Positions 17,266 through 25,772 of a stretch of DNA of 64,000 bases are shown piece by piece. Below the pieces are notes generated by a model that searched no databases, was not told the origin of the DNA, and saw only the letters and a list, made by a program, of their open reading frames with translations. The DNA is from Demequina salsinemoris (GTDB taxonomy: Bacteria; Actinomycetota; Actinomycetes; Actinomycetales; Demequinaceae), in contig NZ_BBQZ01000002.1 of assembly GCF_000974805.1 (NCBI RefSeq), positions 186,001 to 250,000 of the forward strand. Reading direction: 5' to 3'. The number at the start of each line of letters is the position of its first letter. Within the stretch, counting starts at the first letter, position 1. A program made the position numbers and the translations under genes.

Positions 17266-18321
17266 ATGAAGGCCACCTACATGTACGGCGCCGGCGATGT
17301 CCGCATCGTCGACGTCCCCAAGCCCGTCATACAGCAGCCGACCGACGCGATCGTGCGCACCGTGCGCGCGTGCGTCTGCGGCTCCGACCTGCACCCCTAC
17401 CACTCGCTGCCCGCCATGGAGCAGGGGCTGTCGATGGGCCACGAGCTCATCGCGGTCGTCGAGGAGGTCGGTGCTGATGTGAAGACCTTGAAGAAGGGCG
17501 ACTTCGTCGTCGTCCCGTTCGCGTTCCAGGACAATACGTGCGTGTTCTGCCAGGAGGGCATGCAGACCGCGTGCGTCCACGGCGGCTGGTACGGAACTCC
17601 GCAGGCGGACGGCCTCCAGGCCGAGTACGCCCGCATCCCGCAGGCCGACGGCTCGGCCGTGGCCGTGCCGGGCGTCGACCCCGAGACCGCATCCGAGGAT
17701 CTGCTCAAGTCGCTGCTCGCGCTGTCCGACGTCTACCTGACCGGCTTCCACGCCGCATACATGGCGAAGATCGAGGCGGGTCAGACCGTCGCGGTCGTCG
17801 GCGACGGCGCCGTGGGCCTGTCCGCCGTGCTCGCCGCCAAGCAGCTCGGCGCCGGCAAGGTCATCCTCATGGGCCGCCACGAGGACCGCACCGACCTCGG
17901 CCGCGAGTGGGGCGCCACCGACGTGGTCGCCGAGCGCGGCGCCGAGGGCGTCACCAAGGTGATGGAGCTGACGAACGGCGAGGGCGCCCACGTGGTGCTC
18001 GAGGCCGTCGGCCACATGCCTGCTTACGAGCAGTCGTACGGGATCGTCCGACCCGGAGGCGTCATCTCCCGCGTGGGCGTGCCGCAGTACGAGGAGGCTC
18101 CCATCGGGTTCGGCTCGCTGTTCGGCAAGAACGCCCGCCTCGCCGGCGGCCCCGCACCCGTGCGCGCCTACCTCGAGGACGCGATCCAGCAGGTGCTCGA
18201 TGGCACGATCGACCCCGGCAAGGTGTTCGACCGCGTCGTGGGTCTGTCCGAGGTGCCGGCTGCGTACGCCGCCATGGATGCGCGCGAGTCCCTCAAGGTG
18301 ATGGTCGACCCGGCGCTGTGA
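17266..18321 (+). CDS. Zinc-dependent alcohol dehydrogenase
   Basis: A 351-residue medium-chain dehydrogenase. Catalytic zinc ligands are in CVCGSDLHPY and MGHELI (Cys, His-Glu). The cysteine cluster that normally holds the structural zinc is reduced to NTCVFCQEGMQTAC. The NAD(P) fold starts at VAVVGDGAVGLSAVLAAKQLG. It is the last gene of the CMD-cupin operon and is closed by a strong hairpin. It is closely similar over its whole length to the enzyme at 25773-26822, pointing to an old duplication of the regulator-dehydrogenase unit. Confidence 0.9.
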   Translation: MKATYMYGAGDVRIVDVPKPVIQQPTDAIVRTVRACVCGSDLHPYHSLPAMEQGLSMGHELIAVVEEVGADVKTLKKGDFVVVPFAFQDNTCVFCQEGMQTACVHGGWYGTPQADGLQAEYARIPQADGSAVAVPGVDPETASEDLLKSLLALSDVYLTGFHAAYMAKIEAGQTVAVVGDGAVGLSAVLAAKQLGAGKVILMGRHEDRTDLGREWGATDVVAERGAEGVTKVMELTNGEGAHVVLEAVGHMPAYEQSYGIVRPGGVISRVGVPQYEEAPIGFGSLFGKNARLAGGPAPVRAYLEDAIQQVLDGTIDPGKVFDRVVGLSEVPAAYAAMDARESLKVMVDPAL

Positions 18322-18328
18322 CCTGGAC

Positions 18329-18361
18329 GCGGGCGCGGCACACCCCCCATGCCGCGCCCGC
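18329..18361 (+). terminator. Strong GC hairpin after the alcohol dehydrogenase
   Basis: A perfect 12-bp stem (18329-18340 with 18350-18361) and a 9-base C-rich loop, 8 bases after the stop codon. No T-run follows. It probably ends the CMD-cupin-ADH transcript or stabilises its 3' end. Confidence 0.7.
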
Positions 18362-18441
18362 GTTCCGGAAGCCCGGTGCCCCGCCGAGAGGCGCGGCGCC
18401 GGGCGTTCCCGCATCCTGAAACTCGAAGAAGGGACACCGAC

Positions 18442-18822
18442 ATGACTGCCTGGTCCGCCGACGAGCTCGCGCGCATCGGCGGCGCGAGCGAGCTCCTCAT
18501 CACCTCCCGCCGTGCCGACGGCACGCTGCGGGGCTTCGTCACCATCTGGGTCGCCCGCGAGGGCGACGACATCTACGTCCGTTCCGCGCACGGCTTCGAC
18601 AATCCGTGGTTCCGACGCGCTCGGCGTTCGGGCGCCGGCCGCATCGTCGCCGGGGGAGTCGAGCGCGACGTGACGCTCTCTCTGGTGCCTGAGGACGACG
18701 CGGTGCAGACCCGCATCGACGATGCGCTCCACGCCAAGTACGACAGGTACGGGCCGGTGTATGTCGGGGCGATCACGGGTGAGTCGACCTACCTGGGAAC
18801 GTTCCGCGTCGTCCCCGCCTAG
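18442..18822 (+). CDS. DUF2255 family protein
   Basis: A 126-residue protein beginning WSADELARIGGASELLI and containing FVTIWVAREGDDIYVRSAHG and WFRRA, which match the DUF2255 family, related in fold to FMN-binding split-barrel proteins. A GAAGAAGGG ribosome site precedes the start at 18442. It follows the alcohol dehydrogenase operon beyond a hairpin, so it probably has its own promoter or low read-through. The function is unknown; flavin or F420-linked deazaflavin binding is a fold-based guess. Confidence 0.8.
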   Translation: MTAWSADELARIGGASELLITSRRADGTLRGFVTIWVAREGDDIYVRSAHGFDNPWFRRARRSGAGRIVAGGVERDVTLSLVPEDDAVQTRIDDALHAKYDRYGPVYVGAITGESTYLGTFRVVPA

Positions 18823-18888
18823 CAGGGGTCCCTCCGCTACGGTGAAGGCTCAGGGGCCGATGCGTCCCGATGCCACGAGGGGAAGAGC

Positions 18889-19563
18889 ATGGACGTCACG
18901 ATCACCTCCGGACCCGCATTCGCGATCGGGTACATCGCGGTGCCGCCGGGAGGCAGCGTCCGGGTCGAGGCCGGCGCGATGGCGATGACCCGCGGTGACA
19001 TCGCCATCGAGACCTCCACGCGAGGCGGCTTCATGGCGGGCCTCAAGCGCACGCTCGGCGGCGAGAGCTTCTTCGTCAACGACTTCCACTCCGGGTCGGG
19101 CGGACAGGTCGGCGTCGCCGCTGCGCTCCCGGGCGACATGGTCGAGGTCTCGCTCGACGGGACGGGGTCGCTGCTCGTTCAGTCCGGGTCCTGGATCGCG
19201 TCCGACCCGGCGATCCAGGTCGACTCGTCATGGGGAGGCGGGCGTTCGTTCTTCTCGGGAGAAGGGCTGATCCTGCTGCGCTGCTCGGGCGTGGGAGAGG
19301 TGCTGCTCGCCTCCTACGGAGCGATCCAGAGCGCCACTCTCGCTGCGGGAGAGCGGATGACGCTCGACACCGGGCATGTGGTCGCGTTCGACGACACCGT
19401 CCAGTACGGCGTCCGCAAGGCAGGCAGCTGGAAGTCCACCATCCTCGGAGGCGAGGGCCTCGTCACGGACTTCATCGGTCCCGGACGGGTGTGGTTGCAG
19501 ACGCGCTCGAGCGGCGACCTCATCGACTGGATCCGCCGGGTCAACCCTCAGAGCAACAACTAG
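18889..19563 (+). CDS. AIM24 family protein
   Basis: A 224-residue beta-rich protein of the AIM24/TIGR00266 family. Typical features are the GGSVRVEAGAMAMTRGDI start, the GGESFFVNDF block and GPGRVWLQTRS near the C-terminus. Members form a TRAP-like beta fold. The yeast relative is a mitochondrial biogenesis factor, and the bacterial role is unclear. It is a single gene with no obvious operon partner. Confidence 0.85.
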   Translation: MDVTITSGPAFAIGYIAVPPGGSVRVEAGAMAMTRGDIAIETSTRGGFMAGLKRTLGGESFFVNDFHSGSGGQVGVAAALPGDMVEVSLDGTGSLLVQSGSWIASDPAIQVDSSWGGGRSFFSGEGLILLRCSGVGEVLLASYGAIQSATLAAGERMTLDTGHVVAFDDTVQYGVRKAGSWKSTILGGEGLVTDFIGPGRVWLQTRSSGDLIDWIRRVNPQSNN

Positions 19564-19735
19564 CGCGACGGCCGGCGGCCGCGACGCGACCGTGTCGGCG
19601 GCTCGGACGGGGCGTCCGCCTCGGTCGCTGTGCGCCTGAGATCCCCGTCACATCCGCTGTCGCCGTGCGCCCGCGATCCTCCACGCTGTCACCATGCCGC
19701 CGATAGGCAGGGCAGACGACGAAAGGAGCAAGCCC

Positions 19736-19873
19736 ATGAGCGACGAGTCCACCGACCGGCCCACGATCTCCGTGTGGCGAGTGCTCGCGTCCGCGCACGA
19801 GCTCACCGCGGAGCAGCAGGCGCTGCTGATCGCGACGCACACCGTGCACGTGCCCGCAGACCAGGCCGCCTGA
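19736..19873 (+). CDS. Small hypothetical protein, 45 residues
   Basis: A short frame with a good AAAGGAG ribosome site 9 bases before the ATG. The product is a soluble, mostly helical peptide (SVWRVLASAHELTAEQQALLIATHTVHV) with no membrane segment. It ends 20 bases from the convergent FNT transporter gene. The ribosome site and lack of any overlapping gene support it, but it could be a chance frame. Confidence 0.45.
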   Translation: MSDESTDRPTISVWRVLASAHELTAEQQALLIATHTVHVPADQAA

Positions 19874-19892
19874 AGCGGGAGCGGCCCGCGTC

Positions 19893-20786
19893 TCAGTCCT
19901 CGTCCAGCGAGGAGGCATCCACGGCGTCGCCCAGCTGCGGGCCGCGAAGGCTCTGGCTGCGCAGGTACTTGCGGTCGTCGTTCGCGTACGCGTAGTAGTA
20001 GCCGATCAGCAGGCCACCGCCGATGAAGTTGCCGACGAGCACGATCGCGAGGTTGCCGAGCGCGAGGCCGACATCGATGCCGTCCTTCATGCCGACCACC
20101 GTGAACAGGACCGTGTTCGCGACCGAGTGCTCGAAGCCCACGAACGCGAAGATGAACACGCTCATGATCATCGCGAGCGACTTCATGAAGTCGTCCTTGA
20201 TGAGGCCGTTGTAGACCAGCAGCATCGCCAGGTTGATCATGAAGTTGCACAGCACCGCGCGGACGAACAGGTCGCCCCAGCCGGCGGCGCCCTCCGACAG
20301 GTAGCCGAGCTTGACGTCGACGCTGTGCTGCATCTGCTCGCCGACAGCGCCATCGCCCAGGCTCGAGAAGTAGACCATGAGCGCCACGACGATCCCGCCC
20401 ACGATGTTCCCGCCGTAGCACAGCAGCAGGATGCGGGTCGCCCTCCAGGGTGTGGTGCGACGGTAGTACGCGCCGATCGAGACGATCATCATGTTCGACG
20501 TCAGCAGCTCGGACTTCGAGTAGTAGATGAAGACCAGCGCGAAGCCGAAGATGAGCGCGCCGACGATCTTGCCGATGTCGACGAGCGAGCCGTCGCCGAC
20601 GCCCGCGAACGCTGCCAGCACCGTGTAGTTGGTGACGTACATGATCCCGATGAGGAGGCCCGCCATGGCCGCCCTCATGAGATAGATGCGTGCCAGACCG
20701 CCGCTCATGGTGGTCTTGGTCTCCAGCGCGTCGAGCACCGTCGAGATGAAGTGCTTTCCCGGGAACAGCTGACTGGTATCGGCCAT
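19893..20786 (-). CDS. Formate/nitrite transporter family channel
   Basis: A 297-residue membrane protein of the FNT family (FocA/NirC type) with about six hydrophobic helices. Family signs are AAMAGLLIGIMYVTNYTVLAAF in helix 1, SKSELLTSNM, and the NFMINLAMLL and GFEHSVANTVLF segments; the last carries the conserved pore histidine. I use the ATG at 20786; the frame can start 16 codons earlier. It moves formate, nitrite or a similar small anion across the membrane. No nir or formate genes are adjacent, so the ion is not assigned. Confidence 0.88.
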   Translation of the reverse strand: MADTSQLFPGKHFISTVLDALETKTTMSGGLARIYLMRAAMAGLLIGIMYVTNYTVLAAFAGVGDGSLVDIGKIVGALIFGFALVFIYYSKSELLTSNMMIVSIGAYYRRTTPWRATRILLLCYGGNIVGGIVVALMVYFSSLGDGAVGEQMQHSVDVKLGYLSEGAAGWGDLFVRAVLCNFMINLAMLLVYNGLIKDDFMKSLAMIMSVFIFAFVGFEHSVANTVLFTVVGMKDGIDVGLALGNLAIVLVGNFIGGGLLIGYYYAYANDDRKYLRSQSLRGPQLGDAVDASSLDED

Positions 20787-20846
20787 GGCACCCACGCTAC
20801 CGACAGTGCGTGCCGCGTGCCGGGATGGACGCACTATCGGGCCTGG

Positions 20847-22742
20847 CTAACGCTCCTCGTCGTCGCCCTCCTGGGTGACAGGGGACCAGTCCGGGCCCGG
20901 CGCGGAAGCGTCGTCCTGCTCCGAGCCCGCCTCGGCGCCGGGGGCATCCTCGGGCTCCTGCGCGTTCTCGGCCGCGGGCTCGTCGTCCTCGGCCGCCGGC
21001 CCGGCGAGCACCTCGTCGAAGTCGGGGGCGGTGGACTCGTCTGCGGGCGCCTCGTCTGTGGCCAGCTCATCGGCGGACGCCTCGTCCGGGGCGTCGGCGG
21101 ACGACTCGTCTGCGGCGGAGTCCGCGTCATCTCCCTCGTCGAGTCGTGTCGCGTCAGGCGCTTCCTCTGCCGCGACGGGCTCCGGCTCCTCCGGCGCGTC
21201 CTCCGCCTCGGGGGGCTCCGCGCCGACGGCAGTCTCGTCCTCGTCGTCGGGGACCGCGGAGAATCCCGCCGCGACCGTCGCGAGCAGCCGCGCGCCGTAG
21301 CCCGTCGCGCCCGAGGGGCGCCACGCGTCGTCCTCCTCGGTCTGCATCGTGCCGGCGATGTCGATGTGCGCCCACGGCGTGTGGTCGACGAACTCCTGCA
21401 GGAACAGCGCCGCCGTCGTCGCGCCGGCGTAGGGCCCGCCGATGTTCGCGATGTCCGCGATCTTCGAGTCGATGAGCTTGCGGTACCTCTTCTCGAGCGG
21501 CATGCGCCAGACCTGCTCGTCGACCGCGGCGGCGGCGGCCTCGACCTGCGCGGCCATGTCGTCGTCGTTGGCGAAGAACGCGGCACGCGACTTGCCGAGC
21601 GCCATGAGCGCCGCGCCGGTGAGGGTCGCGATGTCGATCACGGCGTCGACTTCGGCCTCGACCGCGAGCGACAGGCCGTCCATGAGGACCAGGCGGCCCT
21701 CGGCGTCGGTGTTCTTGACCTCGACCGTCTTGCCGTTGCGCGCGACGAGCACGTCCCCGAGCTTGGTCGCGGACCCCGAAGGCATGTTGTCGGTGCACAT
21801 GAGCCACGCCGACACCTTGGCCTTCACGCCCAGGTCGGCGAGCGCGGTGAAGGCTCCGAGCACCGCGGCGGCGCCGCCCATGTCGATCTTCATGAGCAGG
21901 TGCATCGGGTCGGAGGGCTTGAGGCTGATGCCGCCCGAGTCGTACATGATGCCCTTGCCCACCATGCCGAGGTGGCCGATGACCTCGCCCTCGGGGTTGT
22001 AGGTGAGCACGATGAGGCGCGGCTCCTCGGCGCTGCCGGCGTTGACGCCCAGCAGGCCCCCGCACCCCATCTCCGCGAGCTCCTCCGGGCCGAGAGCGTC
22101 GACCTCGAAGCCGTAGCGGTCGCCGAGCTGCTCCGCGACCTCTCCCATGCGGGTGGCCGTGAGGATCCCGGCGGGCGTGTTGGCGAGGTCGCGCGCGACG
22201 ACCGCGGCGCGGATCGTCGGCGCGGCCGCGGCGACGCCAGCCTCGATCGCCTCGCGAGACCCGCCGTCGACGAAGACGCCCAGGGCCTCGAGCGGAAGGC
22301 ACTTCGCCTCGTTCTTGAGCGCGGTGTAGCGGTAGCGCCCCAGGATGGCGCCCTCCACCAGGGACGATGCGGCGGCCGCGGGGTCCAGGTCGGTGGCCGC
22401 GACGGCGACGGTCAGGTGCCCCGACTCCTTCGCGAGCACGCGAGCGGCGACCGCCGCCGAGTCGCGGATCGTGTCGAGGCTCACCTCGTCGGCGGACCCG
22501 ATCCCGGCCAGGATGATCGGCCGGTCGCCGTGGGGGACGACCGCGGTGCTGCCGGCCTCTCCCGTGAAGCCGATGGCTGAGAGGGCGGAGGCATCGACGC
22601 CAGGCGCCTTGGCGGGATCGTCGGACGTCACGAGGAAGGCGATCGGCCCCTCCGGGAGGGCGCCGGGCTGAGGCTCCGGCACCGCATCGAGCGAGGAGAG
22701 CGGCGCGCTCTCCGGGTCAAGGACATCTTCCGAGGGAGCCAT
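20847..22742 (-). CDS. pepA: Leucyl aminopeptidase (M17) with long acidic C-terminal tail
   Basis: A 631-residue two-metal aminopeptidase. The core has the catalytic block MVGKGIMYDSGGISLKP (260-276), with K263 and D268 as ligands, and NTDAEGRL (344-351). It removes N-terminal residues from peptides in the cytoplasm as a hexamer. The usual enzyme ends near residue 500. Here about 134 extra residues follow, almost all Ala, Asp, Glu, Ser and Pro, and certainly disordered. The start ATG is preceded by GGAAAGGA. The tail is unusual for the family. Confidence 0.92.
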   Translation of the reverse strand: MAPSEDVLDPESAPLSSLDAVPEPQPGALPEGPIAFLVTSDDPAKAPGVDASALSAIGFTGEAGSTAVVPHGDRPIILAGIGSADEVSLDTIRDSAAVAARVLAKESGHLTVAVAATDLDPAAAASSLVEGAILGRYRYTALKNEAKCLPLEALGVFVDGGSREAIEAGVAAAAPTIRAAVVARDLANTPAGILTATRMGEVAEQLGDRYGFEVDALGPEELAEMGCGGLLGVNAGSAEEPRLIVLTYNPEGEVIGHLGMVGKGIMYDSGGISLKPSDPMHLLMKIDMGGAAAVLGAFTALADLGVKAKVSAWLMCTDNMPSGSATKLGDVLVARNGKTVEVKNTDAEGRLVLMDGLSLAVEAEVDAVIDIATLTGAALMALGKSRAAFFANDDDMAAQVEAAAAAVDEQVWRMPLEKRYRKLIDSKIADIANIGGPYAGATTAALFLQEFVDHTPWAHIDIAGTMQTEEDDAWRPSGATGYGARLLATVAAGFSAVPDDEDETAVGAEPPEAEDAPEEPEPVAAEEAPDATRLDEGDDADSAADESSADAPDEASADELATDEAPADESTAPDFDEVLAGPAAEDDEPAAENAQEPEDAPGAEAGSEQDDASAPGPDWSPVTQEGDDEER

Positions 22743-22849
22743 GGACGATCCTTTCCTTCCCCTGCATGCCGACCGGTCTCGTCGTCTTCGACTCTAGCCC
22801 CGCGCGGGCCTTTCGCGCCCGGATTTCCCGGGCGTTCGCGGACGCGCCG

Positions 22850-23821
22850 TCAGTACCCGGCAGGGCTGCGAGCGGTGTAGTGCTCCTCGAGCGAGGCGAC
22901 CTCCGCGTCGGTGAGCTCCACGTCCACGGCCGCGGCCGCATCGTCCAGGTGATGCGGCTGGGTGGCGCCGACGATGGGTGCGGAGACGACGGGGTTGCGC
23001 AGCACCCATGCGAGCGCCACCTGAGCCATCGGGACGCCCCGGTCCGAGGCGATCCTCTCCACCGCTCGCACCACGGGCTCGTCCGCGTCGATGAACGTCG
23101 CGTCCGCGACGGCGTCGTTGGTGTTGCGCGAGGTCGTGGTGCCCCAGGGCTTGGTGACCTTGCCCTTCGCGAGCGGCGAGTAGGGGATCGCTCCCACGCC
23201 CTGATGAGCGAGCAGGCCCATCATCTCCCGCTCCTCCTCGCGGTACAGCAGCGAGTACTGGTCCTGCATCGACACGAAGCGCGTCCACCCGTTCAGGTCC
23301 GCCGCGTGCTGCATCGTCGCGAACTGCCACGCGTGCATCGCCGAGGCGCCGAGATAGCGCGCCTTGCCGGCCTTCACGACGTCATGGAGCGCCTCCATCG
23401 TCTCCTCGATCGGGGTCTCGGGGTCGAAGCGGTGGATCTGATAAAGGTCCACGTAGTCGGTGCCGAGCCGCTTCAGGGACGCGTCGATCTGCTCCATGAT
23501 CGCCTTGCGGGACAGGCCCTGCCCGCCGGGGCCGTCGTGCATCCTGAAGTGGACCTTGGTGGCCAGCACGACCTCGTCGCGAGTGCTGAACTCGCGGATC
23601 GCGCGCCCGGTGAGCTCCTCGCTCGCCCCCGCGCTGTAGACGTTCGCGGTGTCCCAGAACGTGATGCCGAGCTCGGCGGCCTGGCGATAGAACGGCGCTG
23701 CGTCGTCCCACGCGAGCGCGCCCCACTGGGGGACCGTGGACTCGGGGCTGCCGTAGGTCATGGTGCCGAGCGCGACGCGGCTGATGCGGAGCCCTGAGGA
23801 TCCGAGTCGGGTGTACTGCAT
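22850..23821 (-). CDS. Aldo/keto reductase (YajO/Tas-like)
   Basis: A 323-residue aldo/keto reductase. The catalytic tetrad is visible: Asp in FWDTANVYSAGASEE (with Tyr), Lys in LATKVHF and His in YQIHRFD. A C-terminal NADPH-binding helix region follows (APIVGATQPHHLDDA). The start follows AAGGAGA. It is 10 bases after the second aldo/keto reductase on the same strand, so both are probably cotranscribed. The substrate is unknown; such enzymes reduce sugar or ketone carbonyls. Confidence 0.9.
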   Translation of the reverse strand: MQYTRLGSSGLRISRVALGTMTYGSPESTVPQWGALAWDDAAPFYRQAAELGITFWDTANVYSAGASEELTGRAIREFSTRDEVVLATKVHFRMHDGPGGQGLSRKAIMEQIDASLKRLGTDYVDLYQIHRFDPETPIEETMEALHDVVKAGKARYLGASAMHAWQFATMQHAADLNGWTRFVSMQDQYSLLYREEEREMMGLLAHQGVGAIPYSPLAKGKVTKPWGTTTSRNTNDAVADATFIDADEPVVRAVERIASDRGVPMAQVALAWVLRNPVVSAPIVGATQPHHLDDAAAAVDVELTDAEVASLEEHYTARSPAGY

Positions 23822-23831
23822 GGCGTTCTCC

Positions 23832-24716
23832 TTAAGCCTCGGGGATCACGTGATCGAACCACTCGTCGCGCGCGGCCTCGGGGTCCGGGCCGCCGCGCAC
23901 TCCCGTGTCGAGGGAGTCGATCGCCGCGACCTCCTCCTCGGACAGTGTGAACGAGAGGACGTCGAAGTTCTCGGCGATGCGCGAGGGCGTCACCGACTTG
24001 GGGATGGCCGAGCGGCCCTCCTGGAGGTGCCAGCGCAGCATCACCTGGGCGGGCGTCCTGCCGTGCGTCGTCGCGATCGCGGCGATCGTCGCATCGTTCA
24101 GCGTGGAGGACCTGCCGTCCGTGAAGCCCGGGTAGAACGTGATGCCTCCGATGGGGGACCAGGCCTGCGTGAGGATCCCATGCGCGGCGTTCGCCTCCTG
24201 CGCCTCGCGCTGCTGGAAGTGCGGGTGCACCTCGATCTGGTTCACGGCAGGGACGATGCTGGTCTCGCCGAGCAGTCGCGCCAGGTGGTCGGGCATGAAG
24301 TTGCTGACGCCGATCGCGCGCACCTTGCCGTCCGCGTAGAGGGTCTCGAGCGCCTTGTAGGCGGCGACCACCCGCTCCCACCGGGACGGGGCGGGCTGAT
24401 GCAGGATCAGCAGGTCGAGCTGCTCGACGCCGAGCTTCGCGCTGGCCTTGTCGAACGCGTGGAGCGTCTCGTCGTAGCCGTAGTCGCTGACCCACACCTT
24501 GGTCTCGAGGAAGAGGCCCTCGCGGGGCAGGCCCGATGCGGCGATCGCCGCGCCGACGCCCGCCTCGTTGAAGTAGGCCGCGGCGGTGTCGATGTGGCGG
24601 TAGCCGACGCGAAAGGCCTCGGCGACCGCGGTCGCGGTCTCGGCGGGCGGTGTCTGGAAGACGCCGTAGCCCAGGGCGGGCATCTCGACGCCGTTGTTCA
24701 GGGTGAGAGTGATCAT
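23832..24716 (-). CDS. Aldo/keto reductase (2,5-diketo-D-gluconate reductase-like)
   Basis: A 294-residue aldo/keto reductase of the AKR5 type. Signatures are GYRHIDTAAAYFNEAGVG (catalytic Asp and Tyr), LETKVW (Lys), LILHQP (His) and IPKSVTPSRIAENFDVLSF near the C-terminus for NADPH. The ATG at 24716 is the natural start; the open frame upstream lies inside the divergent regulator and is a shadow. It is the first gene of a pair with another aldo/keto reductase and is divergent from an MmyB-type regulator that probably controls it. Confidence 0.9.
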   Translation of the reverse strand: MITLTLNNGVEMPALGYGVFQTPPAETATAVAEAFRVGYRHIDTAAAYFNEAGVGAAIAASGLPREGLFLETKVWVSDYGYDETLHAFDKASAKLGVEQLDLLILHQPAPSRWERVVAAYKALETLYADGKVRAIGVSNFMPDHLARLLGETSIVPAVNQIEVHPHFQQREAQEANAAHGILTQAWSPIGGITFYPGFTDGRSSTLNDATIAAIATTHGRTPAQVMLRWHLQEGRSAIPKSVTPSRIAENFDVLSFTLSEEEVAAIDSLDTGVRGGPDPEAARDEWFDHVIPEA

Positions 24717-24748
24717 GCGGTCACGGTACGCATGGACGATGCGGGCCA

Positions 24749-24860
24749 GGGAGGGACTGCCGTTACCCCGAACGGGCGTGCCCCGGTGGAGCCGGTGGGC
24801 TTGCCGTCGCGAGGCAGGCACTCGCCGTCCCTCCCTCATCCAGGGCGGTCGCCGTACGGT
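24749..24860. promoter_or_regulatory. Divergent promoter with inverted repeat and leaderless -10 box
   Basis: GGGAGGGAC at 24749-24757 is perfectly inverted as GTCCCTCCC at 24827-24835, about 70 bases apart, between the aldo/keto reductase and the MmyB-type regulator. TACGGT at 24855-24860 lies 6 bases before the regulator ATG, which suggests a leaderless mRNA. The inverted sites could bind the regulator; this is untested. Confidence 0.4.
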
Positions 24861-24866
24861 GATGGC

Positions 24867-25751
24867 ATGACGGACCGGAACGAGATCACCGACTTCCTGC
24901 GCAGCCGGCGCGCGCGCATCACGCCGCAGCAGGCGGGGCTGCCCGCCTTCGGCGGCAACCGCCGCGTCCCCGGGCTGCGCCGTGAAGAGGTCGCGATGCT
25001 CGCGGGCGTCTCGGTCGACTACTACGTGCGGCTCGAGCGCGGGAACCTTGCAGGCGCCTCCGAGTCGGTCTTGGACGCGCTCGGACAAGCCCTCCAGCTG
25101 GACGATGCCGAGCGTGACCACCTGTACGACCTCGCCCGGGCGGCGGGGCCCGCATCGTCCCGTTCCAAGGCGCGACCCGCGTCGACCGTGCGGCCGACGA
25201 TCCAGGCGATCCTCGACTCGATCTCGGCGCCCGCATGGGTGCGCAACGGGCGGCTGGACCACCTCGCGCACAACCGTGCGTCGCGTGCCCTGTACTCGCC
25301 GCTGCTCGACAGCCCCGAGCGTCCGACCAACACCGCGCGGTACGTGTTCCTCGACGAAGGCTCGCGCGAGTTCTTCGTCGATTGGGATCAGGCCGCGGCC
25401 GACGTGACCGCGCTGCTGCGCATGGAGGCGGGCAAGCGTCCGCGAGACAAGGCGCTCACGCAGCTGATCGGCGAATTGTCGACCCGTTCCGAGGCGTTCC
25501 GCACCCTGTGGGCGCGCCACGACGTCACGTTCCATCGCTCGGGCCGCAAGCGGCTGAAGCACCCCGCCGTGGGCGTGCTCGACCTCGAGTTCGAGGGCAT
25601 GGAGCTTCCCTCCGATCCCGACCTCACCCTGCTCGTGTACGCGGTCACGCCCGGCACCCCGACCGCCGATCAGCTCACGCTGCTCCAGCACTGGGCCGAC
25701 GAGCGCGAGGCGCAGGGGCTGCTCGCGGACGTCAGCGGCACCTCGCGCTGA
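24867..25751 (+). CDS. HTH transcriptional regulator, MmyB-like (second copy)
   Basis: A 294-residue regulator with the same layout as the one at 15467-16369: HTH (RRVPGLRREEVAMLAGVSVDYYVRLERG), linker, and MmyB-like ligand-binding domain with LWARHDVTFHRSGRKRLKHPAVGVLDLEFEG. The start at 24867 has no Shine-Dalgarno site but has a TACGGT box 6 bases upstream. It lies between aldo/keto reductases (divergent) and a zinc alcohol dehydrogenase (convergent), and likely controls one or both in response to a small molecule. Confidence 0.88.
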   Translation: MTDRNEITDFLRSRRARITPQQAGLPAFGGNRRVPGLRREEVAMLAGVSVDYYVRLERGNLAGASESVLDALGQALQLDDAERDHLYDLARAAGPASSRSKARPASTVRPTIQAILDSISAPAWVRNGRLDHLAHNRASRALYSPLLDSPERPTNTARYVFLDEGSREFFVDWDQAAADVTALLRMEAGKRPRDKALTQLIGELSTRSEAFRTLWARHDVTFHRSGRKRLKHPAVGVLDLEFEGMELPSDPDLTLLVYAVTPGTPTADQLTLLQHWADEREAQGLLADVSGTSR

Positions 25752-25772
25752 GCTGCGGTGCGCCGCCGGGCG

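Noticed and set aside
20127-22580. 817-codon plus-strand frame opposite the FNT channel and pepA
   Set aside because: It crosses two genuine genes antisense, with low-complexity composition; a shadow.
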